Source: DATAES01 sp963721305
GTDB lineage: Bacteria; Actinomycetota; Acidimicrobiia; Acidimicrobiales; JACDCH01
NCBI GenBank assembly: GCA_963721305.1
Contig: CAVRIR010000005.1
Location: 434,001-498,000, forward strand
Length of the DNA: 64,000 nt
Direction of reading: 5' to 3'
The notes below the pieces were generated by a model that worked only from the letters and a program-made list of their open reading frames with translations, did not search any database and had not been told where the DNA came from. The position numbers and the translations under genes are program-made. How positions within the stretch are numbered: position 1 is the first letter of the stretch; each line of letters begins with the position of its first letter. Of this stretch, positions 34,482 to 43,957 are shown piece by piece.

Positions 34482-37148
34482 ATGAACCCGCACGACCTCA
34501 ATAGGCTCGCGGTGGTGGATCTCCTCGATCCGGGGCGTGGGCATTCAGCGGACGACCGGACGCGTCTCCCCGTCGCCGATGTCAGGTTTTCCGCCCCGCG
34601 GCTTCCGCACCATCTGATCCCGCGCCCACGGCTCGCGCAGCAACTGGCCCATCCGGACTGGCAGGTCGCCGTGATCACCGGCGGGCCAGGAGCGGGCAAG
34701 ACCGTCCTCGCCGCCCAGCGATTCGAATCGCTCACGGGTGCCTGCCGCGCCTGGGTGACCCTCGACAACGAGGACGACCACCCCGAGCGGTTCTGGCTCC
34801 AGGTCGGTGCCGCCTTGCGACGGGCGGTGCCTGAGCACTTCGTCGGCACTGACCTGTATCCGCCCCTTCGGCGCCGCAGCAGCGCCGCAGCGCCCGCCGC
34901 CGATCTGATCGTCAACGCGGCGTCGATCGGCGAGCCGCTCGTCATCGTGCTCGACCAGTTCGACCGGATCCGGAACCCGTCGATCCTGCGCGACGTCACG
35001 ACGCTCGTCGAGCAGATGCCGACGGGCGTGCAACTCATCATCACGAGCCGCGTCGACCCACCCCTTCCGATCGCGCAGTGGCGAGCCCATTCTTGGCTCC
35101 TCGAGCTCCGCCAACACGACCTCGCGTTCACGCCGCGCGAGGCAGCCGCGTTGTTCGCCGCCTCCGGCGAGGATCGGCTGAGCACCGACGACATCGGCCT
35201 ACTCGTCACGCGAACGGAAGGCTGGGTGGCTGCGCTGCGCGTCGCGCTCCTGTCGATGAAGAACAGCGACGACGTGGCCCGCACCGCGCAGACGTTCTCG
35301 GGACGGAATCGCATGATCGCAGACCTTCTCGTCACCGAGGTGGTCGACCGCCAGCCGTCGATGGTACAGCGGTTCCTGGTCGAGACGTCCATCGCCAAGC
35401 ATCTCGACGCCGATCTCTGCAACCTGCTGACCAGCCGGGACGACAGCGACGAGATCCTGCGGTCGCTCGAAGCCGAGATCTGTTTCGTCGTCGCCAACGA
35501 CGAGCGGACCTCGTACCGCTATCACCCGCTCTTCGCCGAGTTGCTGCGGGTCGAGCTCGAGCGTCGCTGTCCGAGCGCGTCCGCCGATCTGCACAAGAAG
35601 GCGGCCGAGCATCTCGAGGCGCGCGGCGACGTGACGGAGGCGATCGGCCACTACCTCGCCATCGGCGAGCACGACCGAGCTTTCGACTTGGCGTTCGCGA
35701 CCGCATTCGAGCGATGGGATCACGACGATGTGTCCGCCGCCGCCGCATGGATCGACGTCTTCCCGTTGGAGTACCTCGCGGAGTCGCCACAGCGGATGCT
35801 CACCTACGGGTTCGCCGTCTCGGTGTGCGGACGACTCGACGAAGCGACAGCCTGGCTCGACCGAGCAGAGCACGAGTTGCACGTCGCGCCGACCCCGTCC
35901 GAGCGCGATCTCCGGCACGCCGACGCGCTCCGCGTGATCCAGTTCGGCACGAGTGGCGCGCCCGAGCACGGCATCGAGTGCGGCCGCCGGGCGGTCGACG
36001 CGATCTCCAAGGGCCTCGACCTCGGCACGGTCGGCGACCGCGCCCGAGTCAACCTTGCCCGCTCGTATCTCCTCGTCGACGAGGTGGAGGCAGCCTTCGA
36101 GACGCTGAGCGTCGACGACATCGGCGACTCGGTTGCGACGTTGTTGATCGCACCCGCAGTGCGGGCGCGCATCGCGCTGCGGCGCGGCGAGTTGCATCAC
36201 TCCGTCGAGGAAGCGGCACGAGCGCTCAATGCTGCCGCCGCGCTGGGAACGCCACGACACTTCGGCACGCTCGATGCGCTGATCGCCCGCACCGCCGTGC
36301 AGACCGAGCGAAACGAGCTCTCGGAGGCAGTCGAGTCCATCACGCAGATGCGCGACCTGATGGAACGCCACCCGGATTCACCGGGCTACGACATCCTCAC
36401 CCGCGTCGATCAGGTGCGAGTCGCCGCGACACTCGGCGGACTCGATGACGCGTTCGCCGTCATCGGCGAAGCGAAGGGCTATCTCGGCGATCGAACACTA
36501 CCGGGAGTGCGGCGGGTCATCGATGCGGTCGAGGCGCGATGGCGAATCGAGAGCGGCGAGCTGCGCCGAGCAGAGGAGCTGGTTGCGACCCTTCCGCCCA
36601 CGTGGGCACAACGAGCGTTGCTCGACGCCCGTCTGCGGCTGGCCGACGGCCGCCCCGACGAAACGATCGAGCATCTGAACGGGGTGAACTTCACGATGCT
36701 GCCGGATCGGCTCGCCGCGCAGGTTCTCATCGCCCGTGCATGCGTCGAGGCGTCGCCAGACGACGCGCCGGCCGCGTTTGCGCACTCGGTTGCGCTCGCG
36801 ACAGACGAGGGATTCGTCCGGATGTTCATCGAAGAGGGCCCATCGACGGCGCGCCATGTCCGGATGGCCGCCGACGCGCTCGGTACACCCGCCGGCACAC
36901 GTCTCGCGGCGGCGCTCGGCGCTCCAGCGAGGACGCGCGTCGTGTCGCCGCCGCCAACACTGCTCAGCGAACGCGAGAGCGCAGTCCTGCGCTACCTCCC
37001 GAGCCGGCTCACGAACAAAGAGATCGCGGACGAGTGCTACATCTCGGTGAACACCGTCAAGACGCACTTGAAGGGCATCTACACGAAGCTCGGCGCGTCG
37101 ACCCGATCAGAGGCCGTCGACAGAGCTCGGCGCATGCAACTGCTCTGA
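34482..37148 (+). CDS. MalT-type LuxR-family STAND regulator
   Basis: 888 residues. I use the ATG at 34482, 7 bases after GGAAGG; a GTG at 34476 is in frame. The STAND NTPase is N-terminal, with Walker A ITGGPGAGKTVLAA just after residue 65 and Walker B LVIVLDQFDRI. The domain order is NTPase, winged helix (YHPLFAELLRVELERRC), TPR-like repeats and a LuxR HTH at the very end (LSERESAVLRYLPSRLTNKE; CYISVNTVKTHLKGIYTKLG). MalT in enterobacteria is switched by maltotriose. Its 3' end overlaps the 3' end of cydB by 42 bases. It could control the glucoside-oxidation operon that converges on it, but only proximity supports that. Confidence 0.88.
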   Translation: MNPHDLNRLAVVDLLDPGRGHSADDRTRLPVADVRFSAPRLPHHLIPRPRLAQQLAHPDWQVAVITGGPGAGKTVLAAQRFESLTGACRAWVTLDNEDDHPERFWLQVGAALRRAVPEHFVGTDLYPPLRRRSSAAAPAADLIVNAASIGEPLVIVLDQFDRIRNPSILRDVTTLVEQMPTGVQLIITSRVDPPLPIAQWRAHSWLLELRQHDLAFTPREAAALFAASGEDRLSTDDIGLLVTRTEGWVAALRVALLSMKNSDDVARTAQTFSGRNRMIADLLVTEVVDRQPSMVQRFLVETSIAKHLDADLCNLLTSRDDSDEILRSLEAEICFVVANDERTSYRYHPLFAELLRVELERRCPSASADLHKKAAEHLEARGDVTEAIGHYLAIGEHDRAFDLAFATAFERWDHDDVSAAAAWIDVFPLEYLAESPQRMLTYGFAVSVCGRLDEATAWLDRAEHELHVAPTPSERDLRHADALRVIQFGTSGAPEHGIECGRRAVDAISKGLDLGTVGDRARVNLARSYLLVDEVEAAFETLSVDDIGDSVATLLIAPAVRARIALRRGELHHSVEEAARALNAAAALGTPRHFGTLDALIARTAVQTERNELSEAVESITQMRDLMERHPDSPGYDILTRVDQVRVAATLGGLDDAFAVIGEAKGYLGDRTLPGVRRVIDAVEARWRIESGELRRAEELVATLPPTWAQRALLDARLRLADGRPDETIEHLNGVNFTMLPDRLAAQVLIARACVEASPDDAPAAFAHSVALATDEGFVRMFIEEGPSTARHVRMAADALGTPAGTRLAAALGAPARTRVVSPPPTLLSERESAVLRYLPSRLTNKEIADECYISVNTVKTHLKGIYTKLGASTRSEAVDRARRMQLL

Positions 37149-38174
37149 CGAGATCGGCGCATCGTCGACCCCTTCATCCGGCAGCACGCTCTTCTGGTCG
37201 AGCACATACAGGAGCACAAGGGCCGGAATGATCGTCACCGCGGCGATCGCGAAGACAACGAGGACGGCCTGGAGCGTGCCGTCGGGTGCGGCCGCCTGCG
37301 ACACCTTCAAGCTCGTGGGCAGCATGTACGGCCATTGCGCGACACCCCAACCGATGACCACGGCCGCGACCGCGCCGATGGACAGGGCCCGTGCCCCGCG
37401 TGGGGCATTTCGCAGCAACAGAACAAGCGACCCCACCCCACACAACGCCGAGAGGATCACGAACGGCAATGCCCGCGAGGCCAGCCCGTCGAAGACATAG
37501 CGAGCATCGCTGTGGAGGACGAAGATTCCGACGAACGCGACCGCACCGGTGACGATGCCCGCGGCTATGGCGCGCCGCCGGAAGTACAACGCCATCTCAT
37601 CGTCATCGAAACGCCGCGCGTCCCACACGAGGTAGACGGCGGCGAGGTAGGCGCACACCATGACCGCCAGAACGCCACCAAGAATCGATGTCGGGTTCAC
37701 CCAACTCGACACCGGCTCGCCCGCCGCCCCGCCGGACGGGACACGGCCGGAGGCGATCGCTCCCGCAACGGCGCCCATGCAGTACGGAACCAGGACGGAC
37801 GACGACGCGAACGCCGCGCCGAAGTTGCGTTGATCGCGAGTGCGGAGCACCGCCTTGCGGAAGGCGAAGCTCGATCCGCGCAGCACGATCCCGAGCGCGG
37901 CAAGCGTCAGCGGGACGAACAATGTCAGCGTGATGGACGCGAAAGCCTGCGAGAACGCCGTCCACAGCACGACGAGCGTGAAGATCAGCCACACGTGGTT
38001 GGCTTCCCATACGGGACCGATCGAGTGGTCGATGATCGCCCGCGGGTGTGCGCCGCGCCGCGCGCCACCCGCGATGAGATCCCAGAAACCCGCTCCGAAG
38101 TCGGCTCCGCCGAGGACGGCGTACGCGGTCACGCCGAAGAAGAGGACGACCGCGACGGCGTCGCTCCAACTCAT
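37107..38174 (-). CDS. cydB: Cytochrome bd ubiquinol/menaquinol oxidase subunit II
   Basis: 355 residues with eight to nine membrane helices, the usual length. WSDAVAVVLFFGVTAYAVLG, GGADFGAGFWDLIAGG and IGPVWEANHVWLIFTLVVLW are CydB hallmarks. It starts by ATGA overlap with the cydA stop, so translation is coupled. It is the last gene of the seven-gene operon. The final 14 codons overlap the end of the convergent MalT-type regulator gene, so antisense effects are possible. Confidence 0.95.
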   Translation of the reverse strand: MSWSDAVAVVLFFGVTAYAVLGGADFGAGFWDLIAGGARRGAHPRAIIDHSIGPVWEANHVWLIFTLVVLWTAFSQAFASITLTLFVPLTLAALGIVLRGSSFAFRKAVLRTRDQRNFGAAFASSSVLVPYCMGAVAGAIASGRVPSGGAAGEPVSSWVNPTSILGGVLAVMVCAYLAAVYLVWDARRFDDDEMALYFRRRAIAAGIVTGAVAFVGIFVLHSDARYVFDGLASRALPFVILSALCGVGSLVLLLRNAPRGARALSIGAVAAVVIGWGVAQWPYMLPTSLKVSQAAAPDGTLQAVLVVFAIAAVTIIPALVLLYVLDQKSVLPDEGVDDAPISSEQLHAPSSVDGL

Positions 38175-39577
38175 CCGACGGGAACTTCTTCACGAACGTA
38201 GTCAGGCGGCGCAGACGGACCGTACGGAACGTCCGCCTCGTCGCCACCTTGCGCGGCACGCCACCGGCGGCTCATTCCTCGCAGCACCAGGACTGTCGTG
38301 ACACCGACCACGAGGTAGATGCCGATGATCAACAGGAACGTGAGCCACACGCCCCCATTGGTCGTCGCCGCGTCGGTGACGCGCATGTAGTTGTAGACGA
38401 TCCAGGGCTGGCGGCCGACCTCGGTCACGACCCAACCAGCTTCCATCGTGATCACGGCGAGAACACCGGCACACGCAGCGATGCGAAGGAACCATCGCGT
38501 CGCAGGTATGCGTCGTCTGAACAGCCACGAGAGCGCATACCAAACGGACAGGAGTGACAGCAGGGTGCCGAGCCCGACCATGATGTCCCACGCCAGGTGG
38601 ACGACGTTGGTCTCGGCGATGGTCGGCTGGGAGTCCGCCGCAAAGGCGTTGCGTCCTTGCACGACCGTGCTGGTGCCGGTCCGCGGATCGGACAGGAAGG
38701 ACGCCACTCCGGGGAGCCTGAGACCACCGCTGACGCTGCCGTCGGCGTTCTCGTGTCCGAGCAGGATCTCGGGCTCGTCGCTGCCGGTGGTGGCGACCAG
38801 CTCGATCGCGGCGAACTTGGCGGGTTGGTTGTTGTAGACCCAACGCGCCAGCGTGTCGCCGACGAGCATCTGCACCGGCGCGGCGATGGCTGCGACGGTG
38901 AACGGAATGATGAACCCGAGGCGGTAGTAGCGCGAGGTGCGGCCGCGCAGCATCGCGACCGCATACACGGACGCGACGAGGAAGCCGCCCACGAGGTACG
39001 CAGCCACCACCATGTGCGCGGCCTCGTACGGCATGGCCCGGTTGAAGATCACCGACAGCGGGTTGACGTCGACGACCTGGCCTGACGAATCCAAGGTGAA
39101 GCCGGAGGGGTCGTTCATCCACGCGTTCGCCGCGACGACCGACACGCTTCCACCGATGCCCGCGATGACAACGGGCACCCCCGTCCAGAAGTGTGCCCAC
39201 GGCTTGAGCCGCTTCCAGCCGTAGATGTAGATGGCGACGAAGATCGCCTCGGTGAAGAAGAACAGTCCTTCGAGGGCGAAGGGAACGCCGAAGGCTGCGC
39301 CCCATGTGCCCATGAAGCGCGGCCACAACAATCCGAACTCGAAGGTGAGAACGGTGCCGGTGACGGCGCCGACCGCGAACGTCACCGCCATGTACTTCGA
39401 CCACCGTTGCGCGAGCACCAAGGCGTCGTGGTCGTCGTGCTTCAGCGCCCGATAGTTGGCGATGAGCGACATCGCCGCCCACGACACGCCGAGCGGTACG
39501 AGGATGATGTGGAACCCGAGCGTGAACGCCATCTGCGAACGAGCCCATGGCACGGGATCGACCGCGAACAGTGTCAT
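38171..39577 (-). CDS. cydA: Cytochrome bd oxidase subunit I
   Basis: 468 residues. H23 (ARSQMAFTLGFHIILVPLG) corresponds to the heme b595 ligand. AMPYEAAHMVVAAYLVGGF carries the heme b558 His. MEAGWVVTEVGRQPWIVYN holds the Met ligand and the GRQPW motif of the quinol oxidase. The loop between is short (short Q-loop type). The oxidase moves electrons from quinol to O2 with high affinity. Start at ATG 39577, 26 bases after the GMC gene stop. The frame is open far upstream only because the frameshifted GMC gene shares it. Confidence 0.95.
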   Translation of the reverse strand: MTLFAVDPVPWARSQMAFTLGFHIILVPLGVSWAAMSLIANYRALKHDDHDALVLAQRWSKYMAVTFAVGAVTGTVLTFEFGLLWPRFMGTWGAAFGVPFALEGLFFFTEAIFVAIYIYGWKRLKPWAHFWTGVPVVIAGIGGSVSVVAANAWMNDPSGFTLDSSGQVVDVNPLSVIFNRAMPYEAAHMVVAAYLVGGFLVASVYAVAMLRGRTSRYYRLGFIIPFTVAAIAAPVQMLVGDTLARWVYNNQPAKFAAIELVATTGSDEPEILLGHENADGSVSGGLRLPGVASFLSDPRTGTSTVVQGRNAFAADSQPTIAETNVVHLAWDIMVGLGTLLSLLSVWYALSWLFRRRIPATRWFLRIAACAGVLAVITMEAGWVVTEVGRQPWIVYNYMRVTDAATTNGGVWLTFLLIIGIYLVVGVTTVLVLRGMSRRWRAAQGGDEADVPYGPSAPPDYVREEVPVG

Positions 39578-39603
39578 CAGCACTGGTACGTGCAGGCCCG
39601 ACG

Positions 39604-41182
39604 TCAGGCCACGCGCTCCGTCAGGTGCTGGCCGACTCGGAGCGCGTTGGCGATGATCGTCAACGTCGGGTTCACTGCGCCGATCGACGGGAAGAAGCTC
39701 GAGTCGACGACGTACAGGTTGTCGAGCTCGTGCGCCTTGCAATCGACATCGAGCACCGACGACTTCGGATCGGTCCCGAACCGCACGGTGCCGGCCTGAT
39801 GCGCGGTCGCGGAGATGTCCATCGCCTCGTGGACGTACAGCTTCCGTTCGTGGAGCCCGTGGTGCATGCCGAGATCGGAGAGCATCGACTCGAACTTCTT
39901 GCGCAGCCGCCTGAGCCCTTCGGGGTTCGTCTCCGACCAGGCTCAGGGTGACCTCGCCGTCCTTGGTGACGCTGACCCGGTTGTCGGGATGCGGGAGGTC
40001 CTCGGACGACAGCCAGAAATCGACGCTGTGGCGAGCGACCAGGTCGACGCTCTTGTGGGGCACCAACTTCGTGGCCCACGCGAGGAAGTGCGGCGCTTTG
40101 CTCTTCAGCTGCTCGCCGTCCGACTTGCCCAGCATCTGGATGCCGCCCCACGGAAAGTCGGTGTCCTCACCTTTCAGGTACCACTCGTTCAGCGCGAGCG
40201 TCTTCTGGAACTCCGTCGGGTTGGGCTCCTCTGAGAGCGCCATCATGGCGACATTGTTGTGTCGCATGTAGTTGCGACCGACCTGGTCCGATCCGTTCGC
40301 GAGGCCGTTCGGGTGGGCATCGTTGGCCGAGCGCAACAGCAGCAACGCAGAATTCAACGCTCCACACGCCACCACGACGACGTCACCCGAGACCCGTTCC
40401 TCGGAACCGTCGGCCAGGGTCACGACCACTGCGGTGACGTGTCGACCACTCGTGTCCGTCTCGAGCCGATCGACCCTCGCGTTGGTGACGAGGTCGAGGT
40501 TCGCGTGCTCGAGCGCGGGGTCGACGCACACGGTCTGTGCATCGGCCTTGGCGTCGAGAAGGCAGGGAAAGCCGTCGACGCGATCGCAACGGATGCATCG
40601 GCTGGCGTGCGTCGGTGCTCCGCTCTCGTCCTGATCGAGCATCACGCCGATCGGGAGATGCGATGGGTGCAGTCCGAGCTTCTCGAGGTCCTCGCTCAAG
40701 CGCTGGATCCGTGCCTCGTGCTGGACTGCGGGATACGGATAGTCGGAGCTGCGCGGCCCGTCCGTCGGATCCTCGCCTGCCGCGCCGTGCACCGTGTAGA
40801 GGCGCTCGGCCTCCGCGTACCACGGCTCGAAATCCATGTACGTGGTCGGCCATGCCGGCGACACACCGCCGTGATGCTGCAGAACGCCGAAGTCCTCGGG
40901 ACGGAGCCTGAAAAGTGCGGCCCCGTAGAACTTCGTGTTGCCGCCGACGTTGTAGTTCTGCTCCGGCGTGAACGTGTGGCCGTGCGTGTCCTTCCAGGTC
41001 TCGTTGGCCAGGTACTTGCCCCGCAGGAAGACGGCGTCGGTGTCCCAGTTGTCTCGCTCTCTGGGGAGGTAGTCGCCTCGCTCGAGGAGCAGGATCCGCT
41101 TGCCGCTCGGCGCGAGCTTCCACGCGAGCGTGCCGCCGCCGGCACCGCTGCCGATGATGACGATGTCGTAGTGGTCGTTCAT
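39604..41182 (-). CDS. GMC-family FAD oxidoreductase, one frameshift
   Basis: Start ATG 41182 (GGGAG upstream). The FAD site is YDIVIIGSGAGGGTLAWKLA, with NYNVGGNTKFYGAALFRL and RCIRCDRVDGFPC in the middle. The C-terminal GMC domain has AHQAGTVRFG and GAVNPTLTIIANALR, the region of the catalytic His/Asn pair. The two parts are joined near 39935: reading through with one base removed gives LSLVETNPEGLRRLRKKF and an intact 525-residue protein. Otherwise the frame runs on into cydA. No Tat signal is seen. The class oxidises sugar or alcohol OH groups and can pass electrons to quinones; sugars are likely here from context. Confidence 0.85.
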
Positions 41183-41187
41183 CGCGG

Positions 41188-43017
41188 TCACACTCCCGTC
41201 GTCACACGCGCGTCGAGCGGCGACGGATGGCCGTCGGAGAGATGCGACGCCGACACGATGAACCCGAGGTGAGAGAACGCCTGCGGGAAGTTGCCGATCA
41301 TCCGCTTCGTGTCCGTGTCGTACTCCTCCGAGAACATCCCGACATCGTTCTGCAGGCTCCGCAGCCGCTCGAAGAGCTCGCGCGCCTCTTTCTCGCGACC
41401 GATGAGCGCGAGGTTGTCGACCAACCAGAAGGTGGTGAGCAGGAAGGTGCCCTCACCGGCCGGGAGGCCGTCGACCGAGTCCTCGTCGGACGTCGGATAA
41501 CGCTGCACGAAACCGTCGACCATGAGCTCACGTTCGATGGCTTCAACCGTTCCGATGATGCGGGGATCGGTCGGTGGGAGAAAGCCGACGCGGGCGAGCA
41601 TGAGCAGGCTCGAGTCGAGCTGATCGGAGCCGTAGTACTGCACGAAGCTGTTCTTGTCTTTGTTGAACCCCTTCTCGCAGACCTCGGCCTTGATCTCGCC
41701 GGCGATCTTGCGCCATCGATCGGCCGGCATGTCTTCACGTCCCGTCAGGCCCACGATCTTCACGGCGCGGTCGAAGGCCACCCATGCCATGACCTTCGAT
41801 TGGACGAAGTGGCGTTGCGGGCCCCGAATCTCCCAGATGCCATCGTCGGGCAGCTTCCACACCCGCTCGAGGTGTTCCATCATCGCCGGCAACAACTCAC
41901 TCGGTTCCGGATGATGGGCGGGAAGACTCCGACTCGGCCGCAACCCCGCCTCGACACCGGTCAATGCAGAATCGGCGACCTCACCGAACACGTCGAGTTG
42001 GAACTGCCCGCTCGCGCCGTTGCCGATGCGGACCGGCTTGGAGCCCTCGTACCCCGGAAGCCAGTCGAGCTCGACTTCGGTCAATCGTCGTTCGCCGCCG
42101 ACGCCGTACATGATCTGGAACTCGCCGGGGTCGCCGGCGATCGCACGCTGCAGCCAGTGTTGCCACGCGGCCGCTTCTTCTGTGAATCCGCTCTGCAGGA
42201 GAGCCTGAAGCGTGAGCGCGGAGTCCCGCAGCCAGGAGAAGCGGTAGTCCCAGTTCCTGACGCCGCCGAGTTGCTCGGGGAGCGACGTCGTGGCGGCCGC
42301 GCACACCGCGCCGGTCGGTGCGTACTGGAGCGCCTTGACGGTGATCAGCGAGCGAATGACGTCGTCGCGCCACTCTCCCTGGTACGTGCAGCGCTCGATC
42401 CACTCGGACCAGTACTGCTCGGTGCGCCGCAGCGCGGCCAACGCGTCGAGCGGCGGCGGTGGATCCTCGAGCGCCGAGTACCACGCCAGCGAGAACCCGA
42501 GCCGGTCTCCCTCGCGCACGGTGAACTCCGAAGCCGTCGTTCGGTCGTGATCGTCGAGCGGCACCGGGCTGTGGAAGCGGAGCGCGTCGTTCGCCGCGAC
42601 GAGCGTCAGACCGTCGCCCGTCGACTGAGCCCAAGGCACGACCGACCCGTAGTCGAACCGGGCGATGAGCTCGAGTTGCATCGGAACTGCGCCCGCTCGC
42701 CCTTCGATCACGCGGAAGAGCGTGGGATGCTCCACGCCGGGCGACATGAAGTCAATGACCTTGACCGTGCCCTCGGCGGTATCGAACTCGGTCTCCAGCA
42801 CCAGCGATTCACCTGCGTACGAGCGACGGATCGCGGTGACTTCGTGGCTCGGGGCGATGAGCCACCGACCGTGCTTCGGTTCGCCGAGCAAGGCAGCGAA
42901 CACGGCGCCCGAGTCGATCCGGGGAACGCACCACCAGTCGATCGATCCGTTGCGTGCAACCGCAGCGACGGTCCTGGTGTCACCGATGATCGCGTAGTCC
43001 TCGATGGGAGTTGACAT
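41188..43017 (-). CDS. GH15 glycoside hydrolase (trehalase/glucoamylase type)
   Basis: 609 residues, the length and architecture of actinobacterial GH15: N-terminal beta-sandwich (YAIIGDTRTVAAVARNGSID, WWCVPRIDSGAVFAALLG) and (alpha/alpha)6 barrel. Catalytic signatures are NWDYRFSWLRDSALT, DGIWEIRGPQRHFVQSK (general acid Glu), and GMFSEEYDTDTKRMIGNFPQ with FPQAFSHLGFI (general base Glu). Mycobacterial homologues of this type are trehalases, others act on malto-oligosaccharides. No signal peptide, so substrate is cytosolic. It sits between the epimerase (10-base gap) and GMC genes, as a source of free glucose. Confidence 0.9.
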   Translation of the reverse strand: MSTPIEDYAIIGDTRTVAAVARNGSIDWWCVPRIDSGAVFAALLGEPKHGRWLIAPSHEVTAIRRSYAGESLVLETEFDTAEGTVKVIDFMSPGVEHPTLFRVIEGRAGAVPMQLELIARFDYGSVVPWAQSTGDGLTLVAANDALRFHSPVPLDDHDRTTASEFTVREGDRLGFSLAWYSALEDPPPPLDALAALRRTEQYWSEWIERCTYQGEWRDDVIRSLITVKALQYAPTGAVCAAATTSLPEQLGGVRNWDYRFSWLRDSALTLQALLQSGFTEEAAAWQHWLQRAIAGDPGEFQIMYGVGGERRLTEVELDWLPGYEGSKPVRIGNGASGQFQLDVFGEVADSALTGVEAGLRPSRSLPAHHPEPSELLPAMMEHLERVWKLPDDGIWEIRGPQRHFVQSKVMAWVAFDRAVKIVGLTGREDMPADRWRKIAGEIKAEVCEKGFNKDKNSFVQYYGSDQLDSSLLMLARVGFLPPTDPRIIGTVEAIERELMVDGFVQRYPTSDEDSVDGLPAGEGTFLLTTFWLVDNLALIGREKEARELFERLRSLQNDVGMFSEEYDTDTKRMIGNFPQAFSHLGFIVSASHLSDGHPSPLDARVTTGV

Positions 43018-43026
43018 GGCGTCTCC

Positions 43027-43953
43027 TCAGTTCGATCGGTCGAGAAGCAGGGTGAAACGCGCGGTGAAGGGTTGGCCTTGCTCCACCAGTGGCGCATCGC
43101 CGCTCACCAACGCGTTGGTCGGCGCTGCCATCGGCTCGAGCGCGGCGAACGGATGGCCCTTCGGCACCCACACCTGCGCGTAGGGATAGTTCTTGCCGCA
43201 GTGGAGCTCGACCGAGTGACCGGTCGGGCTGCGGAACGCGAGCCGTCGATCACGGCCGAGCCGGTACAGGTCGTCGAACGTTCGTCGTCCGACCGCAGCC
43301 ACTTCCGCGCGCTCCCGATCCGCGGCCCCGTTCGGGATGCCGCGATGGTCCAGCACCCGATGCGATCGGTCCGGGAGCTGCAGCTGCCATGCCCGGCGCG
43401 GCGAGCCGGCGAGCCGCAGGTACGGATGCCAGCCGAACGCAACGGGAACCGGTCTCGTCGAGCTCGCGGTGATTGTCGTGTCGATGTCGAGCTGCGCTTC
43501 CCGAACCGTCGCCGCGACGTCGATCTGATGGGGATACGGGAAGCTCGCGTCATCGACCGAAACGGAGGCATGCAGCCGAGCCGTGTCGCGGCGTGCCGTC
43601 GAGCTGTCGACCGTCCAGCCGTCGCGGCCGACGAGCAGTCCGTGGATCGGAAGTCCGTTGTCATCGACGCCGAGGTGACGATTGGTGAGGTCGACGTCGA
43701 CACCGGCGGCGCGGTATCGACGACAAGCGAGTCGATTGGCCCACGGGGCGAGCAACGGCAGGCCCGTCGTGCGCCCGGCTCGCAACGCATCGAGGCCGCC
43801 CGGCAGCGCGAGGTGTTCGGCGCCGCGGCACTTCAGGGACACGCCGGTCATGCCGAGGCGAGGGACGAAGATCGCCGACACCGACCCGGCGGTCAGCTCG
43901 ATGGCCGGCTCGCCCCGGAACCGGCGCTCCTCGACGTGCGCACTCGCCGGCAT
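43027..43953 (-). CDS. galM: Aldose 1-epimerase (mutarotase)
   Basis: 308 residues from the ATG at 43953, 4 bases after the NDH-2 stop. The galactose-mutarotase-like beta-sandwich is shown by VPRLGMTGVSLKCRGAEHLA, GLPLLAPWANRLACRRYRAA (substrate Arg), GLPIHGLLVGRDGW (catalytic His), VPVAFGWHPYLRLAGSP (second His) and YAQVWVPKGHPFAALEPM (catalytic Glu region). It interconverts alpha and beta aldoses. Placed between a glucoside hydrolase and a glucose dehydrogenase, it would supply the beta anomer of glucose. Confidence 0.9.
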   Translation of the reverse strand: MPASAHVEERRFRGEPAIELTAGSVSAIFVPRLGMTGVSLKCRGAEHLALPGGLDALRAGRTTGLPLLAPWANRLACRRYRAAGVDVDLTNRHLGVDDNGLPIHGLLVGRDGWTVDSSTARRDTARLHASVSVDDASFPYPHQIDVAATVREAQLDIDTTITASSTRPVPVAFGWHPYLRLAGSPRRAWQLQLPDRSHRVLDHRGIPNGAADRERAEVAAVGRRTFDDLYRLGRDRRLAFRSPTGHSVELHCGKNYPYAQVWVPKGHPFAALEPMAAPTNALVSGDAPLVEQGQPFTARFTLLLDRSN

Positions 43954-43957
43954 CGAG

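Noticed and set aside
38171..41191. A single 1006-codon frame spanning GMC oxidoreductase and CydA
   Set aside because: The middle part (about 39935-39580) is Arg/Ala-rich and not protein-like. The true GMC C-terminus is in another frame and CydA has its own ATG. It is a product of the frameshift, not a fusion protein.
41227..43014. A 595-codon frame antisense to the GH15 gene
   Set aside because: Its composition (Arg/Glu/Asp/His-rich, no motifs) is typical of GC-rich antisense shadow, and the GH15 gene opposite has full catalytic motifs.
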